A program made the translations under genes and the position numbers. Source: a virus. Taken from it: a DNA stretch of 39,017 nucleotides. The stretch covers positions 1 through 39,017 of the IMG/VR virus record IMGVR_UViG_3300019093_000591; one strand, given 5' to 3'. Under the pieces are notes generated by a model. It saw only the letters and a list, made by a program, of their open reading frames with translations. It was not told the origin of the DNA and ran no database searches. Within the stretch, counting starts at the first letter, position 1. Every line of letters begins with the position of its first letter. Of the stretch, positions 22,752 to 31,453 are shown piece after piece.

Positions 22752-23879
22752 ATGAAAATCGTCTACTGCGTTATCGACAACACTAATACCTATTCATCAG
22801 ATTGGATTAAAAGCCTGATGAAGAACCAGGCTGACTATACTGTTACTAACATCATATCAAAAGGATACCAGGTGTATGCATCTACATCGGAAGATAGAGT
22901 ACTGAGACAAGTTAGTAATTTGGGCTACAATTATGCAGTTGTGTTTAGCACCGGAACTGAATTTATAAATGGCGATAGTTTTTTTGATGCAGTCAATAAT
23001 ATTGTTTCTGAAAACATTTTTATAACAGGTCATATATTAGATCGAGGCGATGCATATTATGAATTACATCATCAATGCTATATTATCAATCTAGAAATTT
23101 ATAAAAAATTAGGCTATCCCAAAATTGGGCAACAACAATTAGGTAATATGCATACTCAAATTGAACCAATGCGTAGCCCCGATAACTTTCATGACAACTA
23201 CACACCTACGTGGGTTAGTCATGGATCGCACCAAAAAAACTATAATCATAAACTGCATGGTTGGAACATACTAAGTTATGCGTTATCAAAACAACTATCG
23301 GTTGGGGTATTTCAAGAGGATATAAGGCAACATAAGAAACATTTCTATCCAGAAAATCCTATAGAATTTTATAAACATATTTCGTGGGCATATCAACGAC
23401 AGACCTATTGTGAGAATGAGTTCGTACATACTGAGAGTACCGATACTAATTTGCCTATATTGCCCGGTATACGACAACTATTTGTTCCTGCTAGTGGACT
23501 AGGATGGGAACATGTTAGCACAGATATTGAAAAAGTAGTGATGTATGATTATAATCAAAAAGCATTAGATTATTGGCAACAACATGTACCTACTGGCAGG
23601 AATATAAATTATAAATTTGTTAAACTAGATTTACTACATAGTAACATTGATATAGAAAGTTTATTAGATACAAATGTAAGTGATACATTTATTAATTTAT
23701 CAAATATATTTGCCTATGAAGGCACGGCTTTTTTTACTAGTTTAGAATATAGAAAATATAGACAAAAATTACTAGTAGATAAGATAAAAGCATTGATACC
23801 TACCGCAGTAATTTATACTTCTGTGGATGCCGATACAGGTATTACGCATGAGTTACCTTGGCACACATATGATCATTAG
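22752..23879 (+). CDS. Uncharacterised two-part protein, C-terminus methyltransferase-like
   Basis: A 375-residue protein. The N-terminal part (MKIVYCVIDNTNTYSSDW...VVFSTGTEFINGDSF) has alternating strands and helices like glycosyltransferase or Rossmann proteins. The C-terminal part has LFVPASGLGWEHV, then VVMYDYNQKALDYW and FVKLDLL, an arrangement like class I SAM-dependent methyltransferases (Gly-rich loop, acidic end of strand 2). No family is certain. It stands alone between two - strand blocks. Very AT-rich codons. Confidence 0.5.
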   Translation: MKIVYCVIDNTNTYSSDWIKSLMKNQADYTVTNIISKGYQVYASTSEDRVLRQVSNLGYNYAVVFSTGTEFINGDSFFDAVNNIVSENIFITGHILDRGDAYYELHHQCYIINLEIYKKLGYPKIGQQQLGNMHTQIEPMRSPDNFHDNYTPTWVSHGSHQKNYNHKLHGWNILSYALSKQLSVGVFQEDIRQHKKHFYPENPIEFYKHISWAYQRQTYCENEFVHTESTDTNLPILPGIRQLFVPASGLGWEHVSTDIEKVVMYDYNQKALDYWQQHVPTGRNINYKFVKLDLLHSNIDIESLLDTNVSDTFINLSNIFAYEGTAFFTSLEYRKYRQKLLVDKIKALIPTAVIYTSVDADTGITHELPWHTYDH

Positions 23880-23905
23880 CCTTAACAATTTAAAAAAATA
23901 TTACG

Positions 23906-24517
23906 TTAGGATTTACAGACGAAGTTAGTCTTACGACCAATAACCATCCAACGGGTATATAACGGCAATTTTAATTCTCCAGCCCACAATATATTAATAT
24001 CACATTGGGTTTTAAATTCTTCTAAGGTCGCCGCGGTGCGAACATGTTCGGGAATAACATAGTTGTTACTTTGCAACACCAGTAGACTGTTGTGAGGCAT
24101 TCCGCTCAACCATAGATCATATTGATCCTGTGTGATATGTTCACAACTGGTATTGATAATAACATCAGCATCGCTGCGTATGGCACACATATCGGCGGTC
24201 ATTGCTCGAAATCTACCTGTCATTTCTTCTTGCTTGTTCATCATGGTAGCAATAGATTCACATGTTGGATCTATATCAACGCTACGGATATTATTGATAT
24301 ATATGTCACTTTGAAATAGCATACTAGCTAGCACACCCACCCAGCCGCCATGAATGTCTATGCTGACAAATGTGTTTACATTTTTACGAAGATTAGCAAT
24401 TAACCATTCTTTACTCTTAAGCTGACCTGACCAAAAGGCATCCATGGTTCTTATAGGATCAGGGCTTTGCCGGATGGCCTGCATCCAATAGTGTAGATGT
24501 TCTGTGTCTATTTGCAT
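23906..24517 (-). CDS. Class I SAM-dependent methyltransferase-like protein
   Basis: A 203-residue protein with FVSIDIHGGWVGVLASML (51-68, motif I-like loop), IRSVDIDPTCESIA (77-90, acidic ribose ligand), TADMC (107-111) and DVIINTSCEHI (117-127), the order of class I methyltransferases. Target unknown. It overlaps the radical SAM gene at 24508 by 10 nt, so methylation and radical chemistry may act on one product. Confidence 0.75.
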   Translation of the reverse strand: MQIDTEHLHYWMQAIRQSPDPIRTMDAFWSGQLKSKEWLIANLRKNVNTFVSIDIHGGWVGVLASMLFQSDIYINNIRSVDIDPTCESIATMMNKQEEMTGRFRAMTADMCAIRSDADVIINTSCEHITQDQYDLWLSGMPHNSLLVLQSNNYVIPEHVRTAATLEEFKTQCDINILWAGELKLPLYTRWMVIGRKTNFVCKS

Positions 24518-25482
24518 TTTGGTATCTTGCTATCTGCTGAGCTGACACAACTCGGAGTAACACATCGCATAGGCTCTGTAAATAATTCAAACTTGTCCAA
24601 GGTTCCCAGCGACACGTCGTGACAGCTATAGCTTCTTTTAACCTCGTTACCTCTTATTATAACACTTTGATATCCTGCATTGCAAGACCAGTTGGTGAAT
24701 TTATTGAAACCAAATGCGTTAAAGCGTTCAGCTTGGTCAAACAAGTATTCCGTATTGTCTGCGTCATACAATGCTATTTGATAAACATCCTCACCATTCG
24801 AACGTTGAGGAAATCCTGTTTGCATCTTATGTATCATGTCCTCAGTGTAACCGTCTACAATGCCACTGGCTGTTGGATCGCTTTGCGGCTTTAATGTTAC
24901 ATTGATTCCACGAGAGTGAAAACGTTCCATGCGAGCATACAGTTCGTCAAACTTCTCTGGCACCATTACTTGATTAATCGTAACGTGTACTAGTTCATAC
25001 ATCAACTGTAAACACTTGTCACCAAACTCTTGTTCCTTGGCAAACTCATCATGAAAGCTGGCCGTGATGCTTCTACGTTGTAACATCTCTGTGTTCTTAC
25101 ACCATGTGTTCCACCATTTGCTACCTGGACTTAGGTTGGTGGTCATATGGATGCTTTGGTAAGGGCTTTCCTTTTCATCTAGATGTTTGACGAGATCATT
25201 TAACTGTTTATACGCAGTGGGTTCGCCTCCGCTAAAGCTCCAATGAAATTCATCGAATCCATTTGCTCGAGCCTGTCTTTTAATTTCATCTACTGTAGAT
25301 TTATAGACGTCTAAACTTTGATGATCTATATTGTCGCTACGAGCATACGGCCAACAGTAACTACATTTATAATTACAAAATCTACCCAAAATCCAGCTCG
25401 TTGAAAATAATGGTCTAGACAACATTGTCCGTTGTCCAAACCTTACTACATCAGTGAAAGGTATGTCTTGAAATAATTTCAT
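24508..25482 (-). CDS. Radical SAM enzyme with SPASM-like C-terminus
   Basis: A 324-residue protein with CNYKCSYC (C36, C40, C43), SFSGGEPTAYK and a C-terminal WSCNAGYQS...SCHD...CVTPSC...KC cysteine set, a paralogue of the genes at 17727 and 19238. It leads a two-gene - strand block with the methyltransferase. The likely late motif is GTTAAATA (25522-25515). Confidence 0.84.
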   Translation of the reverse strand: MKLFQDIPFTDVVRFGQRTMLSRPLFSTSWILGRFCNYKCSYCWPYARSDNIDHQSLDVYKSTVDEIKRQARANGFDEFHWSFSGGEPTAYKQLNDLVKHLDEKESPYQSIHMTTNLSPGSKWWNTWCKNTEMLQRRSITASFHDEFAKEQEFGDKCLQLMYELVHVTINQVMVPEKFDELYARMERFHSRGINVTLKPQSDPTASGIVDGYTEDMIHKMQTGFPQRSNGEDVYQIALYDADNTEYLFDQAERFNAFGFNKFTNWSCNAGYQSVIIRGNEVKRSYSCHDVSLGTLDKFELFTEPMRCVTPSCVSSADSKIPKCK

Positions 25483-25496
25483 TGGGTGGGCATTAA

Positions 25497-25522
25497 AATA
25501 AATACGCAGTCAGTTATTTAAC
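25497..25522. promoter_or_regulatory. Divergent late-promoter motifs AATAAATA (+) and GTTAAATA (-)
   Basis: AATAAATA on the + strand (25497-25504) predicts a start at 25510, with a 29-nt leader before ATG 25539. GTTAAATA on the - strand (25522-25515) predicts a start at 25509, with a 27-nt leader before ATG 25482. Confidence 0.5.
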
Positions 25523-25538
25523 ATAGAGCAAACCAGAG

Positions 25539-26093
25539 ATGAAATATATAGGAAATTTTAAAGATTGGTTAAAACCAGAATGGGTAGAGTACGTCTTAAA
25601 TAATGACGGCAATCCTCAACCTAAATACGAGTTTGAAGAAAACGATCTAATGGGGGCAATTGAACGGGGAGACCGTGCAGAGTTTTGTGAGTTTCAACAG
25701 AAATACGAAGCAGCCGGTTACAAACACAATTCATTATTGTATTATTTATTTGACCAGGACAATTTTCCTTTTGAGGTACCGTTACCTCCATTTGTAAATT
25801 TAAAGGAAGGTCAAGGCTACTATTGGAACCTGTTTAAATACCATCCAGGCAATCTGTTGCCAGTACACAGTGACAAAGCAACCAAGTGGGAAAACAACTG
25901 CGAGCGTTACTGGATGAGTTGGTTAGATTGGCAGGACGGCCATATTTTAATTTACGAAGATAAGATGATTGCTCCCTATAAGGCTGCAGACGCTTATAAG
26001 TTTACAGATCCATTCGGAACTCATGGTGCTGCCAACATTGGACTCACACCTCGTATTACGTTTCAGGTAACTATATTTGATGAACAGCATTAA
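25539..26093 (+). CDS. 2OG-Fe(II) oxygenase-like, YIGNF paralogue 1
   Basis: A 184-residue protein. It opens MKYIGNFKDWLKPEW, the signature shared by this paralogous set, and has LPVHSD (H110, D112), GTHGAANIG (H162) and R172. The 52-residue gap from the first to the distal His and ten more to Arg recur in all five. YWMSWLDWQDGH (124-135) matches a conserved Trp-rich strand. It overlaps the SGNH-like gene by 14 nt. Confidence 0.78.
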   Translation: MKYIGNFKDWLKPEWVEYVLNNDGNPQPKYEFEENDLMGAIERGDRAEFCEFQQKYEAAGYKHNSLLYYLFDQDNFPFEVPLPPFVNLKEGQGYYWNLFKYHPGNLLPVHSDKATKWENNCERYWMSWLDWQDGHILIYEDKMIAPYKAADAYKFTDPFGTHGAANIGLTPRITFQVTIFDEQH

Positions 26094-26856
26094 AAGAATT
26101 GTTGTATTTGGATGTAGTTATGCAACTGGCGAAGAATTATTGTATGACGAACTAGACAATGATTTAACTGCTGTACGTAGCAGAGAAGACCCAAGAAAAT
26201 TTTTTAATTTAATTGAGAGTAGTGCTGTATATCAGGAACAGTATACCAGTGTAATTGAAAGACAATATGCACTTGCTTGGCCAGCAAAGCTGGCAACGTT
26301 GATGAATGTAGAATGTGTTAATCTTGCAGAAAGTGGAAACTCAATGCAAAAAATGTTATGGCAGTTTCTTAACTACAGAGAACACTTAACTAATACAGAC
26401 CTAGTTATTTTTAGTCAAACTAAACCTGACCGTAATGTTTTTTTTAATGACAAACCCACATCATTCCAAATAGCATCAATTCTTGGGTTAATTGGCGTAG
26501 GTAAGAATGGCAATGCATCTACAGTAATAGATTGCGATACAGACACAGCTATGCTAAAATGGTTTACTGATGATAGAATCATATGGGACAATTTAATGGT
26601 ATTGATGTCTATTGGGTACTTTAAAAATACATATAATCTGCACGTTGTCCCTGCTATGCGAGCAAGTGATTACAATCTAAAAGAATATAACAATATGTTT
26701 TATGATACGGTTGCAACATTACAAAGTCAATTGTTTTTAGGAAATAAGACAATGGATGATTTTAAAGGTAGTGATAGTTTACTATGGGGACACCCTACAT
26801 TAGAAGTACACGAACAATATGCTAGCTATCTGTTCGAGGAGTTAAAAAATGTTTAA
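26080..26856 (+). CDS. SGNH-hydrolase-like protein
   Basis: A 258-residue protein with VVFGCSYATGEE (about 8-19), GCS in the nucleophile place, ESGNS in the second block (about 86-90) and WGHPTLEVHEQYASYLFEEL at the C-terminus (H of DxxH-like site, Asp not obvious). ATG 26080 overlaps the previous stop by 14 nt; TTG 26077 is less likely. Ends 8 nt inside the next gene. Confidence 0.7.
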   Translation: MNSIKRIVVFGCSYATGEELLYDELDNDLTAVRSREDPRKFFNLIESSAVYQEQYTSVIERQYALAWPAKLATLMNVECVNLAESGNSMQKMLWQFLNYREHLTNTDLVIFSQTKPDRNVFFNDKPTSFQIASILGLIGVGKNGNASTVIDCDTDTAMLKWFTDDRIIWDNLMVLMSIGYFKNTYNLHVVPAMRASDYNLKEYNNMFYDTVATLQSQLFLGNKTMDDFKGSDSLLWGHPTLEVHEQYASYLFEELKNV

Positions 26857-27313
26857 ATTTGATTTTGAATTTGATTTTACAAAGGACAAGTTAGCAAACA
26901 GCCTTAGTTTATATGAAGGCGACATTGATGCATTGTTTAATGCTATTAATAAAGTTGTACCAAAGTATCGTATATCGTCCGAACAGAGACTTGCAGGGTT
27001 TATTGATCAGTTTGAGTATAAAACTAATGGATTCAAAGACCTTGAAAAATTAGCGCCGGCAGATGATGTTATGTTAAGACGTTTTGCTGCATTTATTAAA
27101 ATGCCAATGAATGATGTAAGTGCATACTGTAAAACATTAGAAGGTGCTCTCGATTCGGCAGGTTGGTTATGGAATACTAATTACCTTAACATTATTGCCG
27201 ACAACTATGATTTTAAAAATTTATCAAAGCGCATTAATCCAGAATTAGAAAATCTAACAAACAGAATAGAAAATTATAATAGAATTAATATAATTTTAAA
27301 GGATGAAACATGA
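26849..27313 (+). CDS. Degenerate GH19-chitinase/endolysin-like protein
   Basis: A 154-residue protein. Residues about 23-66 (GDIDALFNAINKVVPKYRI, QRLAGFIDQFEYKTNGFKDLEKL) parallel the first helices of phage GH19 lysozymes, where AQIAHESGGFRYL bears the catalytic Glu; here that place reads QFEYKTNGF, so the Glu is lost. The C-terminus (SAGWLWNTNYLNIIADNYDFKNLSKRINPELENLTNRIENY) matches the last helices (usually WFWxxxxLNxxADxGDFxxITRRINGG). The central part is missing, so it is probably an inactive relic or a protein with a new role. Confidence 0.6.
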   Translation: MFKFDFEFDFTKDKLANSLSLYEGDIDALFNAINKVVPKYRISSEQRLAGFIDQFEYKTNGFKDLEKLAPADDVMLRRFAAFIKMPMNDVSAYCKTLEGALDSAGWLWNTNYLNIIADNYDFKNLSKRINPELENLTNRIENYNRINIILKDET

Positions 27314-27894
27314 GTTTAACGTACATAGGAAATTATGCAGAATGGATCAAACCAGAGTGGCTCGAAGAAGTGTTGAATACCCCGGGTCCAGAAATTCCTA
27401 AAGATTATAGAATACACGAAGAGATGGTACAAAAATCTCTAAGGGGCCATTTTGACAAAGTTAGTTTTGATGAAGAACAAAAAGACTGGCAACAAATGAA
27501 CGAAGTGTATGACTACGATGACAATTTCTTCTTTGAAATGTTTGATGTTCCCGATCTAACTTTTAATTTAAGAGATCATCGACCTCCATTCTTAGAGTTT
27601 GCTGGGCCGTTTGCTTGGTGGATTACCAAACTACAACCTGGCAAATTTACACCAATGCACAGAGACTCATATTCAGTTGGATGTACCACATACAAATACT
27701 GGATGGCATGGACTGATTGGGAACCGGGACAAGTATTGATGACAGAAGACGAAGCAATCATCAAATATAAAGCAGGCGATGTATACAAGTTTACTGATCC
27801 TTTTATTTTACACGGCGCTGCTAATGCAGGCATGCAAACACGAGTAGCATTACAGATCACCACCTGGCGTCCTAATAGAGGTGTCGGTGAATGA
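27310..27894 (+). CDS. 2OG-Fe(II) oxygenase-like, YIGNF paralogue 2
   Basis: A 194-residue member of the set: TYIGNYAEWIKPEW at the N-terminus, TPMHRDS (H117, D119), LHGAANAG (H168) and R178. WWITKLQPGKF and YWMAWTDWEPGQV are conserved blocks. It overlaps both neighbours by 4 nt (ATGA), so it is coupled into the array. Confidence 0.8.
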   Translation: MSLTYIGNYAEWIKPEWLEEVLNTPGPEIPKDYRIHEEMVQKSLRGHFDKVSFDEEQKDWQQMNEVYDYDDNFFFEMFDVPDLTFNLRDHRPPFLEFAGPFAWWITKLQPGKFTPMHRDSYSVGCTTYKYWMAWTDWEPGQVLMTEDEAIIKYKAGDVYKFTDPFILHGAANAGMQTRVALQITTWRPNRGVGE

Positions 27895-28391
27895 ACTATA
27901 TAGGAAATTTTTCTTCCTGGGTACAAGACGAGTGGGTCAGTGAGATATTATCTAATCCGGGTTGGAGTTTGCCTAAGGATCTTGAAAAAGATCCTAGTGT
28001 TGTATTGAACAGTGACGAACGCAAATGGTTTAAAGCTGGTTACAAAAGAAGTGATCATTTCTTTTCTGCATTTTACAAAGAACACTGTTCCTTTGATATT
28101 AAAGCGCCGTGGAGTCCTCAAAGTTGGGATTGGTGGATAGTTAAGATGATGCCTGGTCAATTTATTCCTGTACATGGAGATCTTTCTATGGCAACTAGAA
28201 AAAATGCAAAAAGTTATTGGATGCCATTCCAAGACTGGGAAATAGGGCATGTCTTCATGCATCAAGATAAAACTATAACTAATTACAAAAAAGGCGATGT
28301 TTTTGAGTATGATGCATCTATACTGCATTGTGCTGTAAACATTAGTTTAGTTCCTAGAATAATTTTGCAGGTTAGGGAATACGTGGAATGA
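27891..28391 (+). CDS. 2OG-Fe(II) oxygenase-like, YIGNF paralogue 3
   Basis: A 166-residue member: MNYIGNFSSWVQDEW, IPVHGD (H95, D97), LHCAVNIS (H146) and R156. It lacks about 30 N-terminal-domain residues relative to paralogue 2. A 45-nt gap with GGAG before the next start follows it, the only real gap in the array. Confidence 0.79.
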   Translation: MNYIGNFSSWVQDEWVSEILSNPGWSLPKDLEKDPSVVLNSDERKWFKAGYKRSDHFFSAFYKEHCSFDIKAPWSPQSWDWWIVKMMPGQFIPVHGDLSMATRKNAKSYWMPFQDWEIGHVFMHQDKTITNYKKGDVFEYDASILHCAVNISLVPRIILQVREYVE

Positions 28392-28436
28392 ACAGCAAAC
28401 ACCGATTGACCTGTCCTCAAATCCGGAGAAAGAACC

Positions 28437-28976
28437 ATGAGATTTAGAGAAAATGTAATAGGAAGGATTGATCCTGAAGCAATTAAGTTTGTTAAGGAAA
28501 ATCAAGGTTTTCTATTACCTAGAGATTTGAAATTACCAGAGGGTGTTAAGGAAAATGACATCACTGAAGACGGCTGGATACTGAATGCAGATGAACTGCA
28601 ATGGTATACTAGTGGATCCTATAAACCCACACAAGTTATTATGGAAGGATTTGACAGTAACAATTGTTCCTATGATTTTGCAAAAGATTTATTACTAGAT
28701 GGTGATCGTTGTGAATGGTTAGTTATTAAAATGCATCCCGGCCAATACATGCCATGGCATAGAGATTTAACTCCTGCAGATAACGGTTGTACAACACACT
28801 GGATTATGCTAACCGACTGGGAGCCTGGTCATTTGTTTGTTTACGAGAAAAAAACAATCTCACACTATAAAGCTGGCGATGCTTATACATTCGACGATGC
28901 ATATGCCTGGCACACCGGATGCAACATTGGATATAATGTTCGTATAAACTTACAAATTAGGACCTACAAGAAATGA
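28437..28976 (+). CDS. 2OG-Fe(II) oxygenase-like, YIGNF paralogue 4 (diverged N-terminus)
   Basis: A 179-residue member that has lost the YIGNF signature (MRFRENVIGRIDPEAIKFV) but keeps MPWHRD (H108, D110), WHTGCNIG (H159) and R169 with the same spacing. The N-terminal change may mark a different substrate. GGAG is 12 nt before the ATG. It overlaps paralogue 5 by 4 nt. Confidence 0.78.
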   Translation: MRFRENVIGRIDPEAIKFVKENQGFLLPRDLKLPEGVKENDITEDGWILNADELQWYTSGSYKPTQVIMEGFDSNNCSYDFAKDLLLDGDRCEWLVIKMHPGQYMPWHRDLTPADNGCTTHWIMLTDWEPGHLFVYEKKTISHYKAGDAYTFDDAYAWHTGCNIGYNVRINLQIRTYKK

Positions 28977-29476
28977 AATACATAGGTAACTTTAAAGACT
29001 GGATTAAACAAGAATGGATTGACGAATTGTTATCTTCAAAGGGTATGGGAAGATTTAAAGAAGGTCCACAGCCCGATAGTCCTGTAATGCAGGCACAATG
29101 GGTCAAAGCTGTAAAGGCCGGCTACAATCTTGAGACTGAATATTTTTATATGTTTGATAAAAGCAACGTATCTTTTAAGATTGATCCTCCATGGTGTAAC
29201 GGTAAAAACTTTCATTGGTGGATTACTAAAATGTTGCCTGGTAACTGTATGCCAATACATACCGACCCTCACACAGAGTACGAGTCAAATAGTCAACGTT
29301 ATTGGGTCCCATTACAAGATTACCAAAACGGACACTGGTTTGTTTATAATGATGTTGTAATAACAGACTATACAGCAGGAGATGTTTATCAATATGATGA
29401 TAGCCGTGATCCACACGGTGCTATTAATGTAGGAATAACTCCCCGACTAATATTACAAGTGAGTACATCTGAATGA
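28973..29476 (+). CDS. 2OG-Fe(II) oxygenase-like, YIGNF paralogue 5
   Basis: A 167-residue member starting MKYIGNFKDW, identical over ten residues to paralogue 1, with MPIHTD (H96, D98), DPHGAINVG (H148) and R158. The two outermost copies being most alike at the N-terminus suggests duplication with later insertions between them. ATGA overlap with the halogenase gene. Confidence 0.8.
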   Translation: MKYIGNFKDWIKQEWIDELLSSKGMGRFKEGPQPDSPVMQAQWVKAVKAGYNLETEYFYMFDKSNVSFKIDPPWCNGKNFHWWITKMLPGNCMPIHTDPHTEYESNSQRYWVPLQDYQNGHWFVYNDVVITDYTAGDVYQYDDSRDPHGAINVGITPRLILQVSTSE

Positions 29477-31056
29477 AAATAATTATTGTTGGGGGTGGAA
29501 CAGCTGGATGGATGACTGCTGGATATCTCGCAAAATATCATGGTGGCGAAAATATTGTACTGATTGAATCTCCCGTTATTCCTAAAATTGGGGTCGGTGA
29601 AAGTGTGACGCCACACGTTGCTAGTTTTTTTGATGAAATTGGAGTTCCTATAAATCATTGGATGAAATATACTGGTGCTGTGTATAAGTATGCTAATAAA
29701 TTTGTAGGCTGGAAGGCAGGGGGTAACGAGTCTGAATATTTTAGTTTTAATTACACAACGTCCTCTAATAATTTTTATAAAGACATTACCCAAAATAGAA
29801 CTAAAGAAGATTTTTCAAACAATCCAGAAATTGAACGCACAACTGACCATGTATTAGATATGGTGCAGAATGGAATGTTTGATAGATTTGATAAATGTTT
29901 TAATCCTCAATTTCATTATATGGAGAAAAATGTTGCGCCGTTCAAAGACGGAGAGCATCTACTTAATGCGCCATTTAGTTTTAGTCAACATATCAATGCT
30001 GAACTTGCTGGTAATTATATTAGAGACTACATTGCTAAACCTGCTGGGATAACACATATTCTAGCAACAGTTAAAAATGTTACACACAACAGTGATACTA
30101 TTTCTAGTATAGAACTTGACAACGGTGTTGTTATACATGGCGACTTGTTTATTGACTGTACAGGGTTTGCTAAAGTACTAGTTGAAAAGTTAGGATGGGA
30201 AGTTAAGGAATACACTGATCATTTAATAAACAGAGCATGGGTTTGCCAAACAGATTATGTTGACCATGAACAAGAAATGGTTAATTATACACAAAGTATT
30301 GCTGAACCTTACGGCTGGCGTTTTAAAATAGGCTTATATCATCGAATGGGTAATGGCTACTGTTTTAGTAACAAGCACATTAGCGATGAAAATGCTTTAG
30401 CTTATTTTGAAAAACAATTAGGGCCGCAACGTACAAAACCTAGATTAATTAAATGGGAGCCAACACGATTAGTAAAGTTTGGCTCTGGTAATGTAGCTGC
30501 TGTTGGCCTCAGTTGCGGATTTATTGAACCATTAGAAGCAAATGCGTTGTATACTATTATTACCAGCATCCGTAGATTAAACAACGTGCTAGGACAAAAA
30601 GAACTAGACTGGACGGTATATAATGAAAAAATGTCATACACGATTGACGATATTGCAGATTTCATACTAGTTCATTACACGTTGAGTCCAAGGCATGATA
30701 CAGATTTTTGGACCGACATGCATAAGGTAGGCGAAAGATTAAATCATAAAAAATTGCTGTGGGACAAATATAATCATCCTAATAATAGTATGTACGGAGC
30801 AGTTACTGGGTACACACTGTTTCCAGACTATATGTGGGCACAGTTAGGTTCAACATTTGGTTTGCCTTGTGATGTAAAAAAATACGATGCTACTACACAA
30901 TTATTAGCATACTCGTATTTTAAATATTCTGAAAACAAACATAATGTTATTTCCAATGAAATGACTAACAGTTACTTATGGCTGAAAGAAAATGTATTTG
31001 AAGGATTAACGTCTAAAGAATGGGAAGGAAAGTATCTTGTTTCAAGAATGGATTGA
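29473..31056 (+). CDS. Flavin-dependent (tryptophan-type) halogenase
   Basis: A 527-residue FAD enzyme of the PrnA/RebH family. GGGTAGWMTA (7-16) binds FAD, PKIGVGES (37-44) is a family motif, and K76 in ANKFVGW fits the catalytic lysine that forms the chloramine. GFIEPLEA (349-356) is also conserved. The WxWxIP motif is altered to GWRFKIG (281-287). Full length. Such enzymes halogenate indole or pyrrole rings, free or carrier-bound, using a flavin reductase; no reductase gene is seen. It sits at the end of the oxygenase array by ATGA overlap. Confidence 0.88.
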   Translation: MKIIIVGGGTAGWMTAGYLAKYHGGENIVLIESPVIPKIGVGESVTPHVASFFDEIGVPINHWMKYTGAVYKYANKFVGWKAGGNESEYFSFNYTTSSNNFYKDITQNRTKEDFSNNPEIERTTDHVLDMVQNGMFDRFDKCFNPQFHYMEKNVAPFKDGEHLLNAPFSFSQHINAELAGNYIRDYIAKPAGITHILATVKNVTHNSDTISSIELDNGVVIHGDLFIDCTGFAKVLVEKLGWEVKEYTDHLINRAWVCQTDYVDHEQEMVNYTQSIAEPYGWRFKIGLYHRMGNGYCFSNKHISDENALAYFEKQLGPQRTKPRLIKWEPTRLVKFGSGNVAAVGLSCGFIEPLEANALYTIITSIRRLNNVLGQKELDWTVYNEKMSYTIDDIADFILVHYTLSPRHDTDFWTDMHKVGERLNHKKLLWDKYNHPNNSMYGAVTGYTLFPDYMWAQLGSTFGLPCDVKKYDATTQLLAYSYFKYSENKHNVISNEMTNSYLWLKENVFEGLTSKEWEGKYLVSRMD

Positions 31057-31453
31057 ACGTATAAGCAAGCCCACGGACTTGTTGGGCGGATTGAGTGTAT
31101 GTCCGTTTGCCAAGGGAGCAGATTATTCTGTACACAAAACAGACGGCAGTGATATTGACCCGCCCCCATGGGATTTTGAATTAATAATATATGTATTGCC
31201 CGAGCATTACACAACTGACGAAGTTATAAACATTGCTAACAAATATAATAATCTGTATCCCGACATGGTGTTTTTGCCAGACCCCAAGGATAGAGAAACA
31301 TTTATAAATGGTGTTCAAACAAACAATAGTGTACATAATATAATATTATGTCAGTGGCGTGATAATTTAGAAAAAGCCCGTAGTAAATTAAAAAATACAA
31401 CTTACTATAGTCATTGGGAGGATGAATATTTAAAGGAGATTTTAGCATCATGA
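31037..31453 (+). CDS. DUF1415-like protein
   Basis: A 138-residue protein starting at TTG 31037 (AAGGAAAG is 6-13 nt upstream); it overlaps the halogenase gene by 20 nt. FQEWIERISKPTDLLGGLSVCPFAKG resembles the N-terminus of DUF1415 proteins (...LCPFA...). Function unknown. It overlaps the amidinotransferase gene by 4 nt, in one operon with it and the halogenase. Confidence 0.55.
   Translation: MFQEWIERISKPTDLLGGLSVCPFAKGADYSVHKTDGSDIDPPPWDFELIIYVLPEHYTTDEVINIANKYNNLYPDMVFLPDPKDRETFINGVQTNNSVHNIILCQWRDNLEKARSKLKNTTYYSHWEDEYLKEILAS

Noticed and set aside
29473-31056. Generic FAD monooxygenase instead of halogenase
   Set aside because: IGVGES, the lysine position in ANKFVGW and GFIEPLE favour the tryptophan-halogenase family, despite the altered WxWxIP motif.
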